In this document: one piece after another, positions 17,452 through 26,517 of the stretch
How the letters are laid out: each line of letters opens with the position of its first letter
Numbering within the stretch: position 1 is the first letter of the stretch
NCBI GenBank assembly: GCA_022842785.1
Contig: JALHOW010000001.1
Span: 186,001 to 250,000, forward strand
Length of the DNA: 64,000 nt
Direction of reading: 5' to 3'
Source: Hyphomicrobiaceae bacterium
GTDB lineage: Bacteria; Pseudomonadota; Alphaproteobacteria; Rhizobiales; Hyphomicrobiaceae
The notes under the pieces: generated by a model
What the model was told of the DNA's origin: nothing
Seen by the model: only the letters and a program-made list of their open reading frames with translations
The model's database searches: none
Translations under genes and position numbers: made by a program

Positions 17452-18575
17452 AGGCTACTCTCCGAAGCGTTGGCGTTTCTATCAGCAGGAATGATCCAGA
17501 GAGCGGTGGCCGGCAGCTCCAGGGTGACGGTGTGGCCTGGGGTGATGGCCGCTGCTTCAGGGGCGGTGGAGGCGATGCTCGTTTGAATGCGGATGTCTGC
17601 CGGACCGCGAAATTCGACGAGCATGTCCGCGCCGCGGAATGTCGCGGATCCGACGGTAGCGCGGAGGCGGTTCGCGCCCGTGCCGTCGTCGCCGCTCGCA
17701 ACTCTCACGCTCTCCGGGCGGATGATGGCGTGGACCTTGTCGCCCGGGCGCACGGCCGGACCTGACGCCATGAACAAGCCGGCGGCCGTCTCGATTCTGG
17801 CGCCCCCGTCCGCGGTGCCCCGTACGGTCCCGTCGAGGACCGAGATGTCGCCGACGAACTCCGCGACGTAGCGATTGGCGGGACGGTGATAGATCTCGGC
17901 CGGCGTGCCGCGCTGCGCCACGCGACCTTTCTCCATGACGACCACGCGATCGGACAGCCCGAGTGCTTCGTGCTGGTCATGCGTCACATAGACGAACGTG
18001 ATTGCCGCCGACCGCTGCAGCGACTTGAGCTCCGCCTGCATGCGCTGCCGGAGCTTCAGATCGAGAGCTGCAAGCGGCTCGTCGAGCAGCAGCACACGGG
18101 GCTTGGTGACGAGCGCCCGCGCGAGAGCGACACGCTGCTGCTGGCCGCCGCTCAGCTCGGAAGGATAGGATTTGGCCTTCTCGCTGAGACCGACCACCTC
18201 AAGCTGGGCGGCCACCTTGGTCTTGATCTCGGCGTCAGGCATACGGCGCCGCTGCAAGCCATAGGCGACGTTCTTCTCCACCGTCATGTGCGGAAAGAGC
18301 GCATAGCTCTGAAAGACCATTCGTGTGGGCCGATCGATCGGTGAGAAGGATGCGACGGGCGTGCCCGCAATGCGGATCGATCCGCTATCAGGTGTCTCGA
18401 GGCCTCCGATCATCCGCAGTAGGGTGGTCTTCCCGCAGCCCGAAGGCCCGAGCAGCGTGACGAAATGCCCCTCGCCGAGAGCGAGGGACACATCGTCGAT
18501 CGCCGCATGAGCGCCAAAGGACTTCCTGACGCGGTCGATCTCGATCAGGCCATGTTCGGCCGCCATCGTTCCCAT
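17448..18575 (-). CDS. Spermidine/putrescine-type ABC ATPase (PotA-like)
   Basis: Energising subunit. Walker A GPSGCGKTT, Q-loop MVFQSYALFPHMT, signature LSGGQQQRVALARAL, Walker B VLLLDEPLAALD and the H-loop VYVTHDQHEA are all intact. A C-terminal TOBE domain follows from about residue 270 (RPESVRVASGDDG). The open frame begins at 18626, but that start would overlap the preceding gene by 25 bases. The ATG at 18575 (MGTMAAEHGLIEIDRV) is preceded by GGTAAG and suits the family better. Confidence 0.93.
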   Translation of the reverse strand: MGTMAAEHGLIEIDRVRKSFGAHAAIDDVSLALGEGHFVTLLGPSGCGKTTLLRMIGGLETPDSGSIRIAGTPVASFSPIDRPTRMVFQSYALFPHMTVEKNVAYGLQRRRMPDAEIKTKVAAQLEVVGLSEKAKSYPSELSGGQQQRVALARALVTKPRVLLLDEPLAALDLKLRQRMQAELKSLQRSAAITFVYVTHDQHEALGLSDRVVVMEKGRVAQRGTPAEIYHRPANRYVAEFVGDISVLDGTVRGTADGGARIETAAGLFMASGPAVRPGDKVHAIIRPESVRVASGDDGTGANRLRATVGSATFRGADMLVEFRGPADIRIQTSIASTAPEAAAITPGHTVTLELPATALWIIPADRNANASESSL

Positions 18576-18601
18576 CGGCTCGATCTTACCCGTCACGATG
18601 G

Positions 18602-19684
18602 TCAAGCCGCTTTGACCTCGGTCCAAATCTCAGTCCAGCGCGGCTTGTTCTTCGGGAGCTGCTTGAACTGGAGATTGGCCATGCGTTCCGGCTGAATGCC
18701 GAGTTCCTTGATGAGATCCGCAGGCAGGCGTTCGAGCGCCTTCGACGAGGTGCTCGCGTAGCGCGTCGCGCGGGCCATCACCTCACCATACTCGGGGCTG
18801 ATGGTGAAGTTGGCATAGCTCTCGACGTGCGCGCGGTTCTTGCCGCCCTTGACCGCCGCGATGCCCTCGGTCCAGCCGAGCGCGCCTTCCTTGGGCCAGA
18901 TCCAGCGGATGTCCATGCCATTGTTGCGCAGCGGTGCCACGACCGACAGCGTGGCCCAGGCAAGCACCACTTCCTTGTTGGCGAACATCGTGCGTAGATC
19001 GGCAATGTTCCGCCAGTAGGTGCGGTTCATCGCCTTCTGCATGATCATGACCTTCTTGACCTCCTGCAGGGCCTTCTCGTCGAGATCGAAGGGGGTCTTG
19101 ATGCCGAGATAGAGCGCGCCCACGGCGATGGCATCCTCGGAATCGTCGCGCATGGCGACGCGTCCCTTGAACTTCCCTTCGAACAGCAGCTTCAGGCTGT
19201 CGACGTCGCCTGTCTCAGCGAAGTTGTAGGCCATGGCGTTGGCACCCCAGACGAAGGGGACGCCGTAGAATTTGCCGCCCGGCGACCAGTCCGGGATCGT
19301 CGTGAAGGCCTTGGTGACCTGTGCGAGATTGGGGATCTTGGCGGCGTCGAGCGGCTCGATGAGGTCAGCGTCGGCGGCCACTTTCACGTACGTGTGGAGG
19401 GGCACGATCATGTCGTACAGACGGGTGCCGCCGCCACGGAGCTTGGCGATCATCTCGTCCGCGCCCGAGTAAATGGTGGTCTTGACGTCGAGACCTCGCT
19501 CTTTGCCGGCGGCCACAATCTTCTCGTTCGCGAACGTCGGGTAGGTGAAGAGGTTGAGCTGCGGCGCCTGTGCGAAGGCCGAACGCGGAGCGAACGGCAT
19601 TGCGCCGGTGGCGCCGAGCAAAGCAAGCAACCTCCGACGGGATATACCGGCAGGGGCGAGAACGCGAATTTCTCGACGTGTCAT
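18602..19684 (-). CDS. ABC transporter periplasmic binding protein (PotD/F-type)
   Basis: 360-aa binding protein with a twin-arginine-like leader (MTRREIRV ... SRRRLLALLGATGAM ... SAFAQA), predicted cleavage after AFAQA. The body matches SBP_bac_8/PotD proteins (YDMIVPLHTYVKVAADADLI, FYGVPFVWGANAMAYN). The ATG at 19684 is preceded by GAGAGGTAAGG; the frame extends 51 bases further up but without a good ribosome site. It delivers the substrate to the PotB/PotC-like channel. Its position directly after the glutamate-cyclase-like gene hints at an amino-acid-derived ligand. Confidence 0.92.
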   Translation of the reverse strand: MTRREIRVLAPAGISRRRLLALLGATGAMPFAPRSAFAQAPQLNLFTYPTFANEKIVAAGKERGLDVKTTIYSGADEMIAKLRGGGTRLYDMIVPLHTYVKVAADADLIEPLDAAKIPNLAQVTKAFTTIPDWSPGGKFYGVPFVWGANAMAYNFAETGDVDSLKLLFEGKFKGRVAMRDDSEDAIAVGALYLGIKTPFDLDEKALQEVKKVMIMQKAMNRTYWRNIADLRTMFANKEVVLAWATLSVVAPLRNNGMDIRWIWPKEGALGWTEGIAAVKGGKNRAHVESYANFTISPEYGEVMARATRYASTSSKALERLPADLIKELGIQPERMANLQFKQLPKNKPRWTEIWTEVKAA

Positions 19685-19700
19685 TGCCTTACCTCTCAAG

Positions 19701-20705
19701 TTAGAATGGACGCTTGTAATTCTTGATCTGCGCATTCCGTACGATGCCCGTGAGCATCGTCACGACAGCCTGCTGCATGGCGAGCGGTGTGCCGTCGACA
19801 GCCAGGATGTGGCGGCCCGTGCTGCCATCCACGGCGTTCGTGGCGACGCACGCCTCGATCATGCGCCGCTCGGTCTCGGCATCGTGGAGCAGGTCCGTGC
19901 GATCGAGCAGGACCGACAATGCCGCGATGACGCCGTAGGCACCCCAGTTCGAGACGTTGGCCGGGAACAGCACGTCGGTCGCGACGCGGGTCGCCAGGCG
20001 CTGGCCACCCGGCTTCCATTTCTTGACCGCGGCTTCGATCCGCCCGAAGCCGATCTCGTTGCCGTTGTCGCCGATGCCGATGGAAGGAATGCCTCGGGCC
20101 GCCGCCATGTCGAAGATGTGCTCGGCGCGCGCGCGCGACGCCGCCGCAGGCGTGCCTGATGACATGTGCGCGATGCCCTCGGCGTTCGGGCCGATCTTTT
20201 CCGTGGCGATCACCAGTGCGGGCGAGAAGCGCTCGATGTAGGCCTCTGCCTGCGCCGCGGCGCTGTTGTCCGCTGCAAGCGGCAGAACGGTGGTCGTGAA
20301 GGCGGTTTTTGAAGCGTACTCAGGGCTTCGAAGGCCCAGACCGGCCGCAAGCGCCGTCGCGGACAGGTTCTCGATGAACTCTAGCTCCGTAAGCAGTATC
20401 GGCGTGGCGCCGGTCGCCGCATGAATCCCGAGGGCGAGGGCGGCGGCGCCTGGCGGTCCATCGGTCTCGCCTGCCGGCATGTAGAACGGATCGCCGGCAC
20501 CGGTCGTGATGAAGACTGTCTTGCCGGGCTTGGCGTGGTCGGCGATTAGCTGGGCGGCCTGCAGGCTCAGCGGCAGGCCGCCCTGGGCCTCGAGTGCCGC
20601 GCCATAGAGATTCTCGATGACCCCTCGCGAGGAAACCGAAATCCGCGCTTCCACGGTTACGAGCCGGTCGATAGCACGACAGGCTGTTACGACATCCTGG
20701 TCCAT
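19701..20705 (-). CDS. D-glutamate cyclase-like (DUF4392) protein
   Basis: 334 aa. The GDPFYMPAGETDGPPGA segment, the EKIGPNAEGIAHMSSG segment and the strongly conserved SIGIGDNGNEIGFGRI motif place it in the DUF4392 / glutamate cyclase family. The eukaryotic member converts D-glutamate to 5-oxo-D-proline. No signal peptide is seen. It is the first gene of the operon that encodes a polyamine-type ABC transporter plus a DUF1028 protein, 16 bases before the binding-protein gene, so it probably processes the imported substrate or a product of it. The actual substrate is unknown. The divergent LysR gene is its likely regulator. Confidence 0.85.
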   Translation of the reverse strand: MDQDVVTACRAIDRLVTVEARISVSSRGVIENLYGAALEAQGGLPLSLQAAQLIADHAKPGKTVFITTGAGDPFYMPAGETDGPPGAAALALGIHAATGATPILLTELEFIENLSATALAAGLGLRSPEYASKTAFTTTVLPLAADNSAAAQAEAYIERFSPALVIATEKIGPNAEGIAHMSSGTPAAASRARAEHIFDMAAARGIPSIGIGDNGNEIGFGRIEAAVKKWKPGGQRLATRVATDVLFPANVSNWGAYGVIAALSVLLDRTDLLHDAETERRMIEACVATNAVDGSTGRHILAVDGTPLAMQQAVVTMLTGIVRNAQIKNYKRPF

Positions 20706-20799
20706 TCAATAGCCCTGCATGGCACGTGAACTTGTCGTCACTGATCACAATTAGGCAGATACTCAAGCGATGACACAATAAGAGAAAAGCGCTTGCACC

Positions 20800-20839
20800 G
20801 ATGCCGAAACGGCATCACATTTCCCGTCTGCACGGGAAA
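20800..20839. promoter_or_regulatory. Twin palindromes in the LysR / transporter-operon divergent region
   Basis: Two perfect inverted repeats stand almost back to back: GATGCCG-AAA-CGGCATC (20800-20816) and TTTCCCGT-CTGC-ACGGGAAA (20820-20839). They lie 95-134 bases upstream of the operon's first start codon and within 50 bases of the LysR start at 20847. They are likely operators for the LysR protein, covering both divergent promoters, though neither has the classical T-N11-A form in an obvious way. Confidence 0.5.
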
Positions 20840-20846
20840 CAGTCAG

Positions 20847-21749
20847 ATGCTGCATAATTCACTTCGCTACATCCTGGCCGTGTCGCAGGCCGGATCCATT
20901 CGCGTGGCGGCCAGCATGCTCAACGTCGCGCAGTCGGCCATCAGTCGACAGATACTCAACGTGGAGGCTGATCTCGGCGTGAGTCTTTTCGAGAGGCACG
21001 CGCGCGGCGTGTCGTTGACGCCCGCAGGTGAGGTGTTTCTCCGCTTCGCGCGAGACACGCGGGGGCTCTCGGAGCGCGTACGTTCCGAGATCGATGCGCT
21101 GAGCGGCTTTCGCCGCGGCATGGTCAGAATCTGGGCAATCGATTCCGTCTCGCAGGATGTGCTGCCCCGCGCCATCATAAGCTTCAGGGTCGACAATCCC
21201 GACATCCGGTTCGAGGTTACGGTGGCGTCGACGGAGGAGGTCGTTGCCGCCGTGCAGGATGTACGCGCGGATATTGGGATTGCATTCCAGCCGCAGCTTC
21301 CGGCCACCGTGCGCGCTTCCCTGCGCTTGCGCTTTGCGGTGCACGCCCTGATGTCGGCGGATCATCCTCTGGCCAAGGCTGACAGCCTGTCGCTCACCGA
21401 AGCTTTGGAATATCCGATTGCGCTGACGCCGGCTGGTTCGGGCAGCCGCATTCTCATCGAGGCCACGGCCTTGGCCGCAGGTGTGGTGCTCATGCCGAAG
21501 TTCGAGAGCAATTCAATTCAGATGCTTTCAAACTTCGCACAGAACACATCAGGCATCACTTTTCTCTCGCGCTTGTGTGCGGCTTCCGGTTTGAAATCAA
21601 GACAACTCGCCGCCGTCCGCCTGCGCGACCGTCTCATGAGCGTGGCGCGTATAGAGATGCTGCTGCTCAGGGACCGAACATTGCCTGCGGCCGCGGCGCA
21701 GTTCCATGAGCATATGGCGCGCGCCTTGCGGCTTGCATCCAAGCAGTGA
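20847..21749 (+). CDS. LysR-family transcriptional regulator
   Basis: 300-aa LTTR. The N-terminal HTH is standard (YILAVSQAGSIRVAASMLNV, then SAISRQILNVEADLGVSLFERHARGVSLTPAG). The C-terminal effector-binding domain runs from about residue 90 (GMVRIWAIDSVSQDVLP). The ATG at 20847 was chosen over one 54 bases upstream because it aligns with the usual LTTR N-terminus and leaves both palindromes outside the gene. Divergent from the glutamate-cyclase/ABC operon, it is the obvious candidate regulator of it; the imported compound or a derivative would be the inducer. Confidence 0.92.
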   Translation: MLHNSLRYILAVSQAGSIRVAASMLNVAQSAISRQILNVEADLGVSLFERHARGVSLTPAGEVFLRFARDTRGLSERVRSEIDALSGFRRGMVRIWAIDSVSQDVLPRAIISFRVDNPDIRFEVTVASTEEVVAAVQDVRADIGIAFQPQLPATVRASLRLRFAVHALMSADHPLAKADSLSLTEALEYPIALTPAGSGSRILIEATALAAGVVLMPKFESNSIQMLSNFAQNTSGITFLSRLCAASGLKSRQLAAVRLRDRLMSVARIEMLLLRDRTLPAAAAQFHEHMARALRLASKQ

Positions 21750-22062
21750 CGGTGCTGCTGATTGCTTCGGCAGGCCATTTAAGGGCGGACAAAGTTGCCG
21801 GCGAGGGTACGCTATTGGGTGACGCGCCAATTGCTGCTTCACGCGCTCCGGCGGCCCGACATGTCGGCTCCTGGCCGCTTCGACCAAGCCCGATGTCTGC
21901 CTCTGGGCGGAGGCAGAGCCGTTAGCCCAATCGCAGCCTAAGCTTTCAGCACTCCACCCCCCGAGCGCCTCATCTGATCTTCTTCGTCACAATAGGGTTG
22001 TTGATGGGCAAATGATACACTAAGTGTAACAGCCAGATTTCATTGTGACGATAGGGTGAGAG
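21750..22062. other. Intergenic, upstream of the resolvase gene
   Basis: No gene is seen. The last 80 bases carry the repeats described as a possible res site; the remainder contains nothing recognised. Confidence 0.5.
21984..22051. promoter_or_regulatory. Possible res/operator site of the resolvase
   Basis: TCGTCACAAT (21984-21993) and its exact complement ATTGTGACGA (22042-22051) flank a central palindrome TACACTAAGTGTA (22016-22028), all within 80 bases of the recombinase start. Paired inverted arms around a central crossover-type palindrome fit a serine-recombinase site that also autoregulates its promoter. Confidence 0.5.
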
Positions 22063-22620
22063 ATGGCACGGCGTATCGGCTACGCACGCGTGAGTACCGA
22101 CGATCAGGATCTCGCGATCCAGAATGCTGCGCTCGAGAAGGATGGCTGCGCGATTGTCTTTGAGGAGAAGCGGTCCGGTACCAAGCGGGACGGACGAGAC
22201 CAACTGCAGCTCGCCATGAAGGTGTTGACCAGGGGCGATAGCTTGGTGGTCACGCGGCTGGATCGCCTCGGCCGGTCCCTCCGTGACCTCGCCAACATCG
22301 CTCACGAGATCGAAGCCCTCGGCGCCAACTTGCGCGTACTCGAGCAGAGCGTTGACACGGCGACCTCCGCTGGCCGCGCCTTCTTTGGAATGCTGGCAGT
22401 ATTTGCGCAGTTCGAGACCGACGTGCGGCGCGAGCGGCAGGCAGAGGGTATCGCTAAGGCGCGGAAGGCGGGTGTCTACACCGGCGCGAAGCCTCGGATC
22501 GATCGCGAACGAGTTCTGGCGCTCGTCGCTACGGGCGTCGGTCCAGCGGCAGCCGCCCGGGCACTCGGGATCTCTCGCATGTCGATCTATCGGATCATCG
22601 GCGAACACACAAAGGTCTAG
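22063..22620 (+). CDS. Serine recombinase (resolvase/invertase, TnpR-like)
   Basis: 185-aa small serine recombinase. Catalytic Ser11 in GYARVST, then the family motifs VTRLDRLGRSLRDL and FFGMLAVFAQFETDVRRERQ, and a C-terminal HTH (GPAAAARALGISRMSIYRII). The length is typical of Tn3/Tn552-type resolvases, so it looks intact. No transposase gene lies on either side, and the following 500 bases contain only a decayed dehydrogenase gene. It is either a transposon remnant or a resolution/inversion function of the larger island. Confidence 0.92.
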   Translation: MARRIGYARVSTDDQDLAIQNAALEKDGCAIVFEEKRSGTKRDGRDQLQLAMKVLTRGDSLVVTRLDRLGRSLRDLANIAHEIEALGANLRVLEQSVDTATSAGRAFFGMLAVFAQFETDVRRERQAEGIAKARKAGVYTGAKPRIDRERVLALVATGVGPAAAARALGISRMSIYRIIGEHTKV

Positions 22621-23120
22621 GCTGTACTCGAGCGCGTTGAATCTGCGCTGCATTGATAGCGGACGCGTGCTGACTAGCCAGATGCAAAAGGTTCCTCACG
22701 CTCGCTGTCGCACCGCTTGTCCGTCGCCACGGCTGCCACTTCCTCGACACGTAGCTTCTTCCGTGCTCGCTAGAAAGAGCGCGGATCCGCGAATTCGCCG
22801 GGCTGCGTCGGCCGCCCCGTCAAGGTGCGCTTGAAGGCCGCTAGCCGGTGCGGATCCTGGAAGTGCAGCGCATTGCGGGTGAGCATCTCGACGCCGGCTT
22901 CCGCCGTCGCGTAAGTCGATCCCCGCGAACATCGGCACGTGCGCGTTGAGCGAGGCGATGTTCACGAGCATCACACTGCAACCGTGAGCGTTTGGTTGTC
23001 CGGCTCTGCCATCGGCGTTTGCCGTCGGCCGGCAGACGAGATACCGTCAGATCGTCGAAGGGCTACTTCGGCCAATAGCGGCCAGCGCATCGCACGCCGG
23101 TCTCACATCGGGAGGACGCA
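22621..23120. other. Intergenic with decayed gene
   Basis: Apart from the SDR remnant on the minus strand (about 22690-22975), nothing functional is recognised. The last bases (GGGAGGACGCA) are the ribosome site of the following transporter gene. Confidence 0.5.
22690..22975 (-). pseudogene. Remnant of an SDR-family dehydrogenase
   Basis: Read on the minus strand, VNIASLNAHVPMFAGID is an SDR active-site strand. After a frame change, TAEAGVEMLTRNALHFQDPHRLAAFKR-like sequence follows, and after another change ALFLAST and DGQAVR, which recall the SDR C-terminus (ALFLAS ... VDGGQAV). Several frameshifts and the lack of the N-terminal Rossmann motif mark it as a dead fragment. It lies just after the resolvase gene, suggesting past rearrangement there. 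Confidence 0.5.
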
Positions 23121-24095
23121 ATGGACAGGCGCGAATTCGTCGCTGGCTCTGCCGCGACTGCCGCGGCACTTGCCGCGGGCCCCGTTTGGGCGCAGGAGGT
23201 GTATCCCTCCCGGCCCGTCACCTTCATCAATCCGTTTCCACCTGGCGGCGCTGCTGACGTCGTCGCCCGGCCCCTGGCGGCGGTGCTTGAGCCGATCGTC
23301 AAGCAGCCGATCGTCATCGAGACCAAGGCCGGAGCCGCCGGCCAGGTCGGCGCTCAGTTTGGTGCTGCGGCCAAGTCTGATGGCTACACGCTGCTGATGC
23401 ACATCGTCTCGATCTCCGGTTTCGCCGAGGTCGACCGGCTGTATGGCCGGCCCGTGAAGTTCACCAATGACGACTTCATCCCCATCGCGCGCTTCATCGC
23501 CGATCCCATGGTGATCGTCGTCAACGATCAGCAGCCGTTCAAGACCCTCAAGGAGTTCACCGACGCCGCGAAAGCCAAGCCTAACGACCTGATCTTTTCC
23601 TCATCGGGTCTGCACGGCGCCCTGCACCTGCCGATGGCCCTGTTTCTCAAGGCGGCGGGGCTGGAGCTGAAGCATCTGCCGACCAATGGCGGCGGGCCGG
23701 CGCTGACGGCGCTGCTCGGCAACAACGCCCAGGCCCTGTGCTCGTCCATCGCCGCGGCCAACGTGCATCTGCGCTCGGGCAAACTGCGCGCGCTAGCGTG
23801 CTTCGGCGCTCAGCGCTCGCCTGCGCTCCCGGACGTCCCGACCATGAAGGAGCTCGGTTACGACATCGAGTTCTATCTGTGGGTCGGCTTGTTCGCCCCC
23901 AAGGGCACGCCGGACAATGTCATCACCGTCATGCGCCAGGCGTCCAAGCAGGCTGCCGCCGACGCCAAGTTCGCGCAGGCCATGAAGAACCTCGGGCAGG
24001 ACGTGGCGTATCTGGACCAGCCGGAGTTCAAGACCTTCTGGGATGCCGATGCGAAGCGCGTGCAGGACGCGGTGCGGGCCATCGGCAAGATCTAG
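23121..24095 (+). CDS. Tripartite tricarboxylate transporter binding protein (TctC/Bug family)
   Basis: 324-aa periplasmic solute receptor. A Tat-like leader (MDRREFVAGSAATAAALAAG ... WAQE) precedes the Bug-family start YPSRPVTFINPFPPGGAADV and the later KLRALACFGAQRSPALPDVP and YLWVGLFAPKGTP motifs. It binds a carboxylate ligand for the TctA/TctB permease encoded directly downstream. The start is supported by GGGAGGA 5 bases before the ATG. The ligand is not predictable: Bug proteins bind citrate, aromatic acids, amino acids and others. Confidence 0.94.
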   Translation: MDRREFVAGSAATAAALAAGPVWAQEVYPSRPVTFINPFPPGGAADVVARPLAAVLEPIVKQPIVIETKAGAAGQVGAQFGAAAKSDGYTLLMHIVSISGFAEVDRLYGRPVKFTNDDFIPIARFIADPMVIVVNDQQPFKTLKEFTDAAKAKPNDLIFSSSGLHGALHLPMALFLKAAGLELKHLPTNGGGPALTALLGNNAQALCSSIAAANVHLRSGKLRALACFGAQRSPALPDVPTMKELGYDIEFYLWVGLFAPKGTPDNVITVMRQASKQAAADAKFAQAMKNLGQDVAYLDQPEFKTFWDADAKRVQDAVRAIGKI

Positions 24096-24137
24096 GCAAA
24101 CATGGGTCGGTGAGGCAGACCGTTCGGGGGCAGCCGC

Positions 24138-24584
24138 GTGAAGCTGCGCAGAGACCACGTGGCTGGCGGCTTCTTCGTGATCGCGGGGGCGGCCATCCTC
24201 GCGATCAGTTCTGACTTGCCGTTCGGTACGCTGGCATCGCCGGGCGCCGGCATGCTGCCCATGCTTCTCCTGGGTCTGCTGATGGTGCTCGGTGCGGTGC
24301 TGTTCGTGCACGCCGGGGAAAGCCCGCCGTTGGCCGCGATCGACTGGTCCGACATCCGCCATGCCCTGCCCGTGATCGTGGTGGCCTGCGTTGCGGCAGC
24401 CGCCTACACGGCGCTGGGCTTTCTCGCCGCGATGTCCCTCATGCTGTTCTTCCTGGTCTTCGTCGTGGAGCGCCGGCCGCTGTTGCCGGCGATCGCTTTC
24501 AGTATCGGCGCGACGGTCCTCGCCTACGCGGTGTTCGCAGTGCTGCTCAAGTCTCCGCTGCCGCGCGGCATATTAGGATTTTAG
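24138..24584 (+). CDS. Tripartite tricarboxylate transporter small membrane subunit (TctB)
   Basis: 148 aa with four predicted membrane helices, short and poorly conserved as usual for TctB. It opens MKLRRDHVAGGFFVIAGAAI; GTG is the start codon at 24138. It sits between tctC and tctA, the usual order, and 7 bases before tctA. Partner of TctA in the secondary transporter. Confidence 0.9.
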   Translation: MKLRRDHVAGGFFVIAGAAILAISSDLPFGTLASPGAGMLPMLLLGLLMVLGAVLFVHAGESPPLAAIDWSDIRHALPVIVVACVAAAAYTALGFLAAMSLMLFFLVFVVERRPLLPAIAFSIGATVLAYAVFAVLLKSPLPRGILGF

Positions 24585-24591
24585 GCGAGCG

Positions 24592-26112
24592 ATGGACATT
24601 TTCGACAACCTGCTCCTCGGCTTCTCCGTCGCCTTCCGCCCCGATGTCCTGGCTTACGGTTTCATCGGCTGCCTCGTCGGCACGCTGGTCGGGATGCTCC
24701 CGGGCATCGGCCCGCTTGCGGGCATCTCCATTCTGCTCCCCATCACCTTCGGCCTCGACGCCACCAAGGCCATCGTCATGCTGGCCGGCATCTACTACGG
24801 CTCGCAGTACGGCGGCTCCACCACATCGATCCTGATGCGCATTCCGGGCGAAGCCGCCTCCGTCATGACCTGCATCGACGGCCATGCCATGGCGCGCAAG
24901 GGCCGTGCCGGCGCGGCGCTCGCCATCGCGGCCGTCGGCTCCTTCATAGCGGGGACGTTCGGCGTCATCATGCTCACGCTGGTGGCGCCACCGCTGGCGA
25001 CGTTCGCCCTGCGCTTCGGACCGCCGGAGTACACGGCGCTGCTCGTGCTCGGCCTCGTTTTTCTGGCCTACATGTCGGCCACGTCCCTGGTGCGCACCAT
25101 GATCATGGCCTGCACCGGGCTGCTGCTCGGCTGCATCGGCATCGATGTCATGACGGGGCATTTCCGGTACGCCTTCGACATCAAGGAGCTGGGTGACGGG
25201 ATCGGCATCGTGCCGGTCGCCGTCGGCCTGTTCGGGCTGGGTGAGATCCTGTCCACGCCCAGCAAGACCGTCACCGACAAGGTCAAGCCGCCCCGCTTCC
25301 GCGAGCTGATGCCGAGCCGCCAGGAATGGCAGGAGTCGGCGAAGCCCATCGCGCGCGGCTCCGTCCTCGGCTTCCTCGTGGGCATCGTTCCGGGCTCGGC
25401 GCACATCATCGCGAGCTTTCTGTCCTATGCGGTCGAGAAGCGGGTCTCCAAGAGACCGGAAGAATTCGGCAAGGGCGCCGTGGCTGGCGTCGCCGGACCG
25501 GAGTCGGCCAACAACGCAGCCTCGACCGGCGCATTCGTGCCCATGCTGGCGCTGGGCCTACCGACGGGGCCTGTAACCGCCGTGCTGATGGCCGCGCTGC
25601 TGATCCACGGCGTTCCGCCGGGCCCTCAGCTCGTCAACGACCATCCGCAGGTGTTCTGGGGCTTCATCGCCTCCATGTATGTGGGCAACCTGATGCTGCT
25701 CGCACTCAATCTGCCGCTCGTCGGGCTGTTCGTGCGGATCCTGCAGATCCCCTACGCGTATCTCTATCCGCTGATCATCATGTTCTGCATTGTCGGCGTG
25801 TACCTGGTGAACAATTCCATCGTCGACGTGTGGATCATGCTGATCATGGGCGTCGTCGGTTATCTGCTGCGCAAACTCGATTTCGATCCGGCGCCGCTGG
25901 TACTGGGGCTCGTGATCGCACCGACGTTGGAGCTCAGCCTGCGCCAGTCGCTCATCATGTCGAGTGGCAACTGGACGATTTTCTTCACTCGACCGATTGC
26001 AGCAGCGCTGCTCGCGATCTGCGGCGTGTTGCTCGTGCTCTCGGTGCTCTCATGGCTAAGCCGCAAGGACTGGCGCGAGAAGCTCGCTGAAACAGAAGCG
26101 GGCGAAAAGTAG
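24592..26112 (+). CDS. Tripartite tricarboxylate transporter large permease (TctA)
   Basis: 506-aa permease with about 12 membrane segments. It shows the family signatures [39 protein letters not shown] and, in the second half, [20 protein letters not shown] and [23 protein letters not shown]. It couples solute uptake from TctC to a cation gradient. No two-component TctDE pair is adjacent. Confidence 0.95.
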   Translation: MDIFDNLLLGFSVAFRPDVLAYGFIGCLVGTLVGMLPGIGPLAGISILLPITFGLDATKAIVMLAGIYYGSQYGGSTTSILMRIPGEAASVMTCIDGHAMARKGRAGAALAIAAVGSFIAGTFGVIMLTLVAPPLATFALRFGPPEYTALLVLGLVFLAYMSATSLVRTMIMACTGLLLGCIGIDVMTGHFRYAFDIKELGDGIGIVPVAVGLFGLGEILSTPSKTVTDKVKPPRFRELMPSRQEWQESAKPIARGSVLGFLVGIVPGSAHIIASFLSYAVEKRVSKRPEEFGKGAVAGVAGPESANNAASTGAFVPMLALGLPTGPVTAVLMAALLIHGVPPGPQLVNDHPQVFWGFIASMYVGNLMLLALNLPLVGLFVRILQIPYAYLYPLIIMFCIVGVYLVNNSIVDVWIMLIMGVVGYLLRKLDFDPAPLVLGLVIAPTLELSLRQSLIMSSGNWTIFFTRPIAAALLAICGVLLVLSVLSWLSRKDWREKLAETEAGEK

Positions 26113-26517
26113 TTTGGGCGCTTGGGGCAAGCGTCAGCGCTGATCCAACACTCTCTGCTTACCTCACCGGGCCATGCCGAGCGCCTGTCATCTCGCTCGC
26201 TGCACTAGGAATCAACTCGGACGAAACTCAGCGCAGGCGAAAATCAATATGCGATACCTGCTCCGCAGAGAAAGACGGCGAGGTGTTCCTTCCACCGTAT
26301 CGACGCAGTATCCGCGGTGACCCTGAAAGCTGACATCAGTTTTCCGTTGCGATGGGCCACATCCGGACATGCTGGTCGTCTCAAGCGGCAGCACCCACCT
26401 CAACGCGTCATCCCGTGGGCAGACATTTCGGTAGCGTCGTGGTTGTGTTGCCGATGCGCAGGATTCACGTCTGCAGTTTATTGATAATCGGAAGTATCGT
26501 GCGGTCAGATGCCAGGG
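26113..26517. other. Intergenic, nothing recognised
   Basis: About 400 bases between convergent genes (tctA and a hypothetical protein). Short open frames exist but none has a ribosome site or recognisable content. No strong hairpin with a T-run was noticed. Confidence 0.5.
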
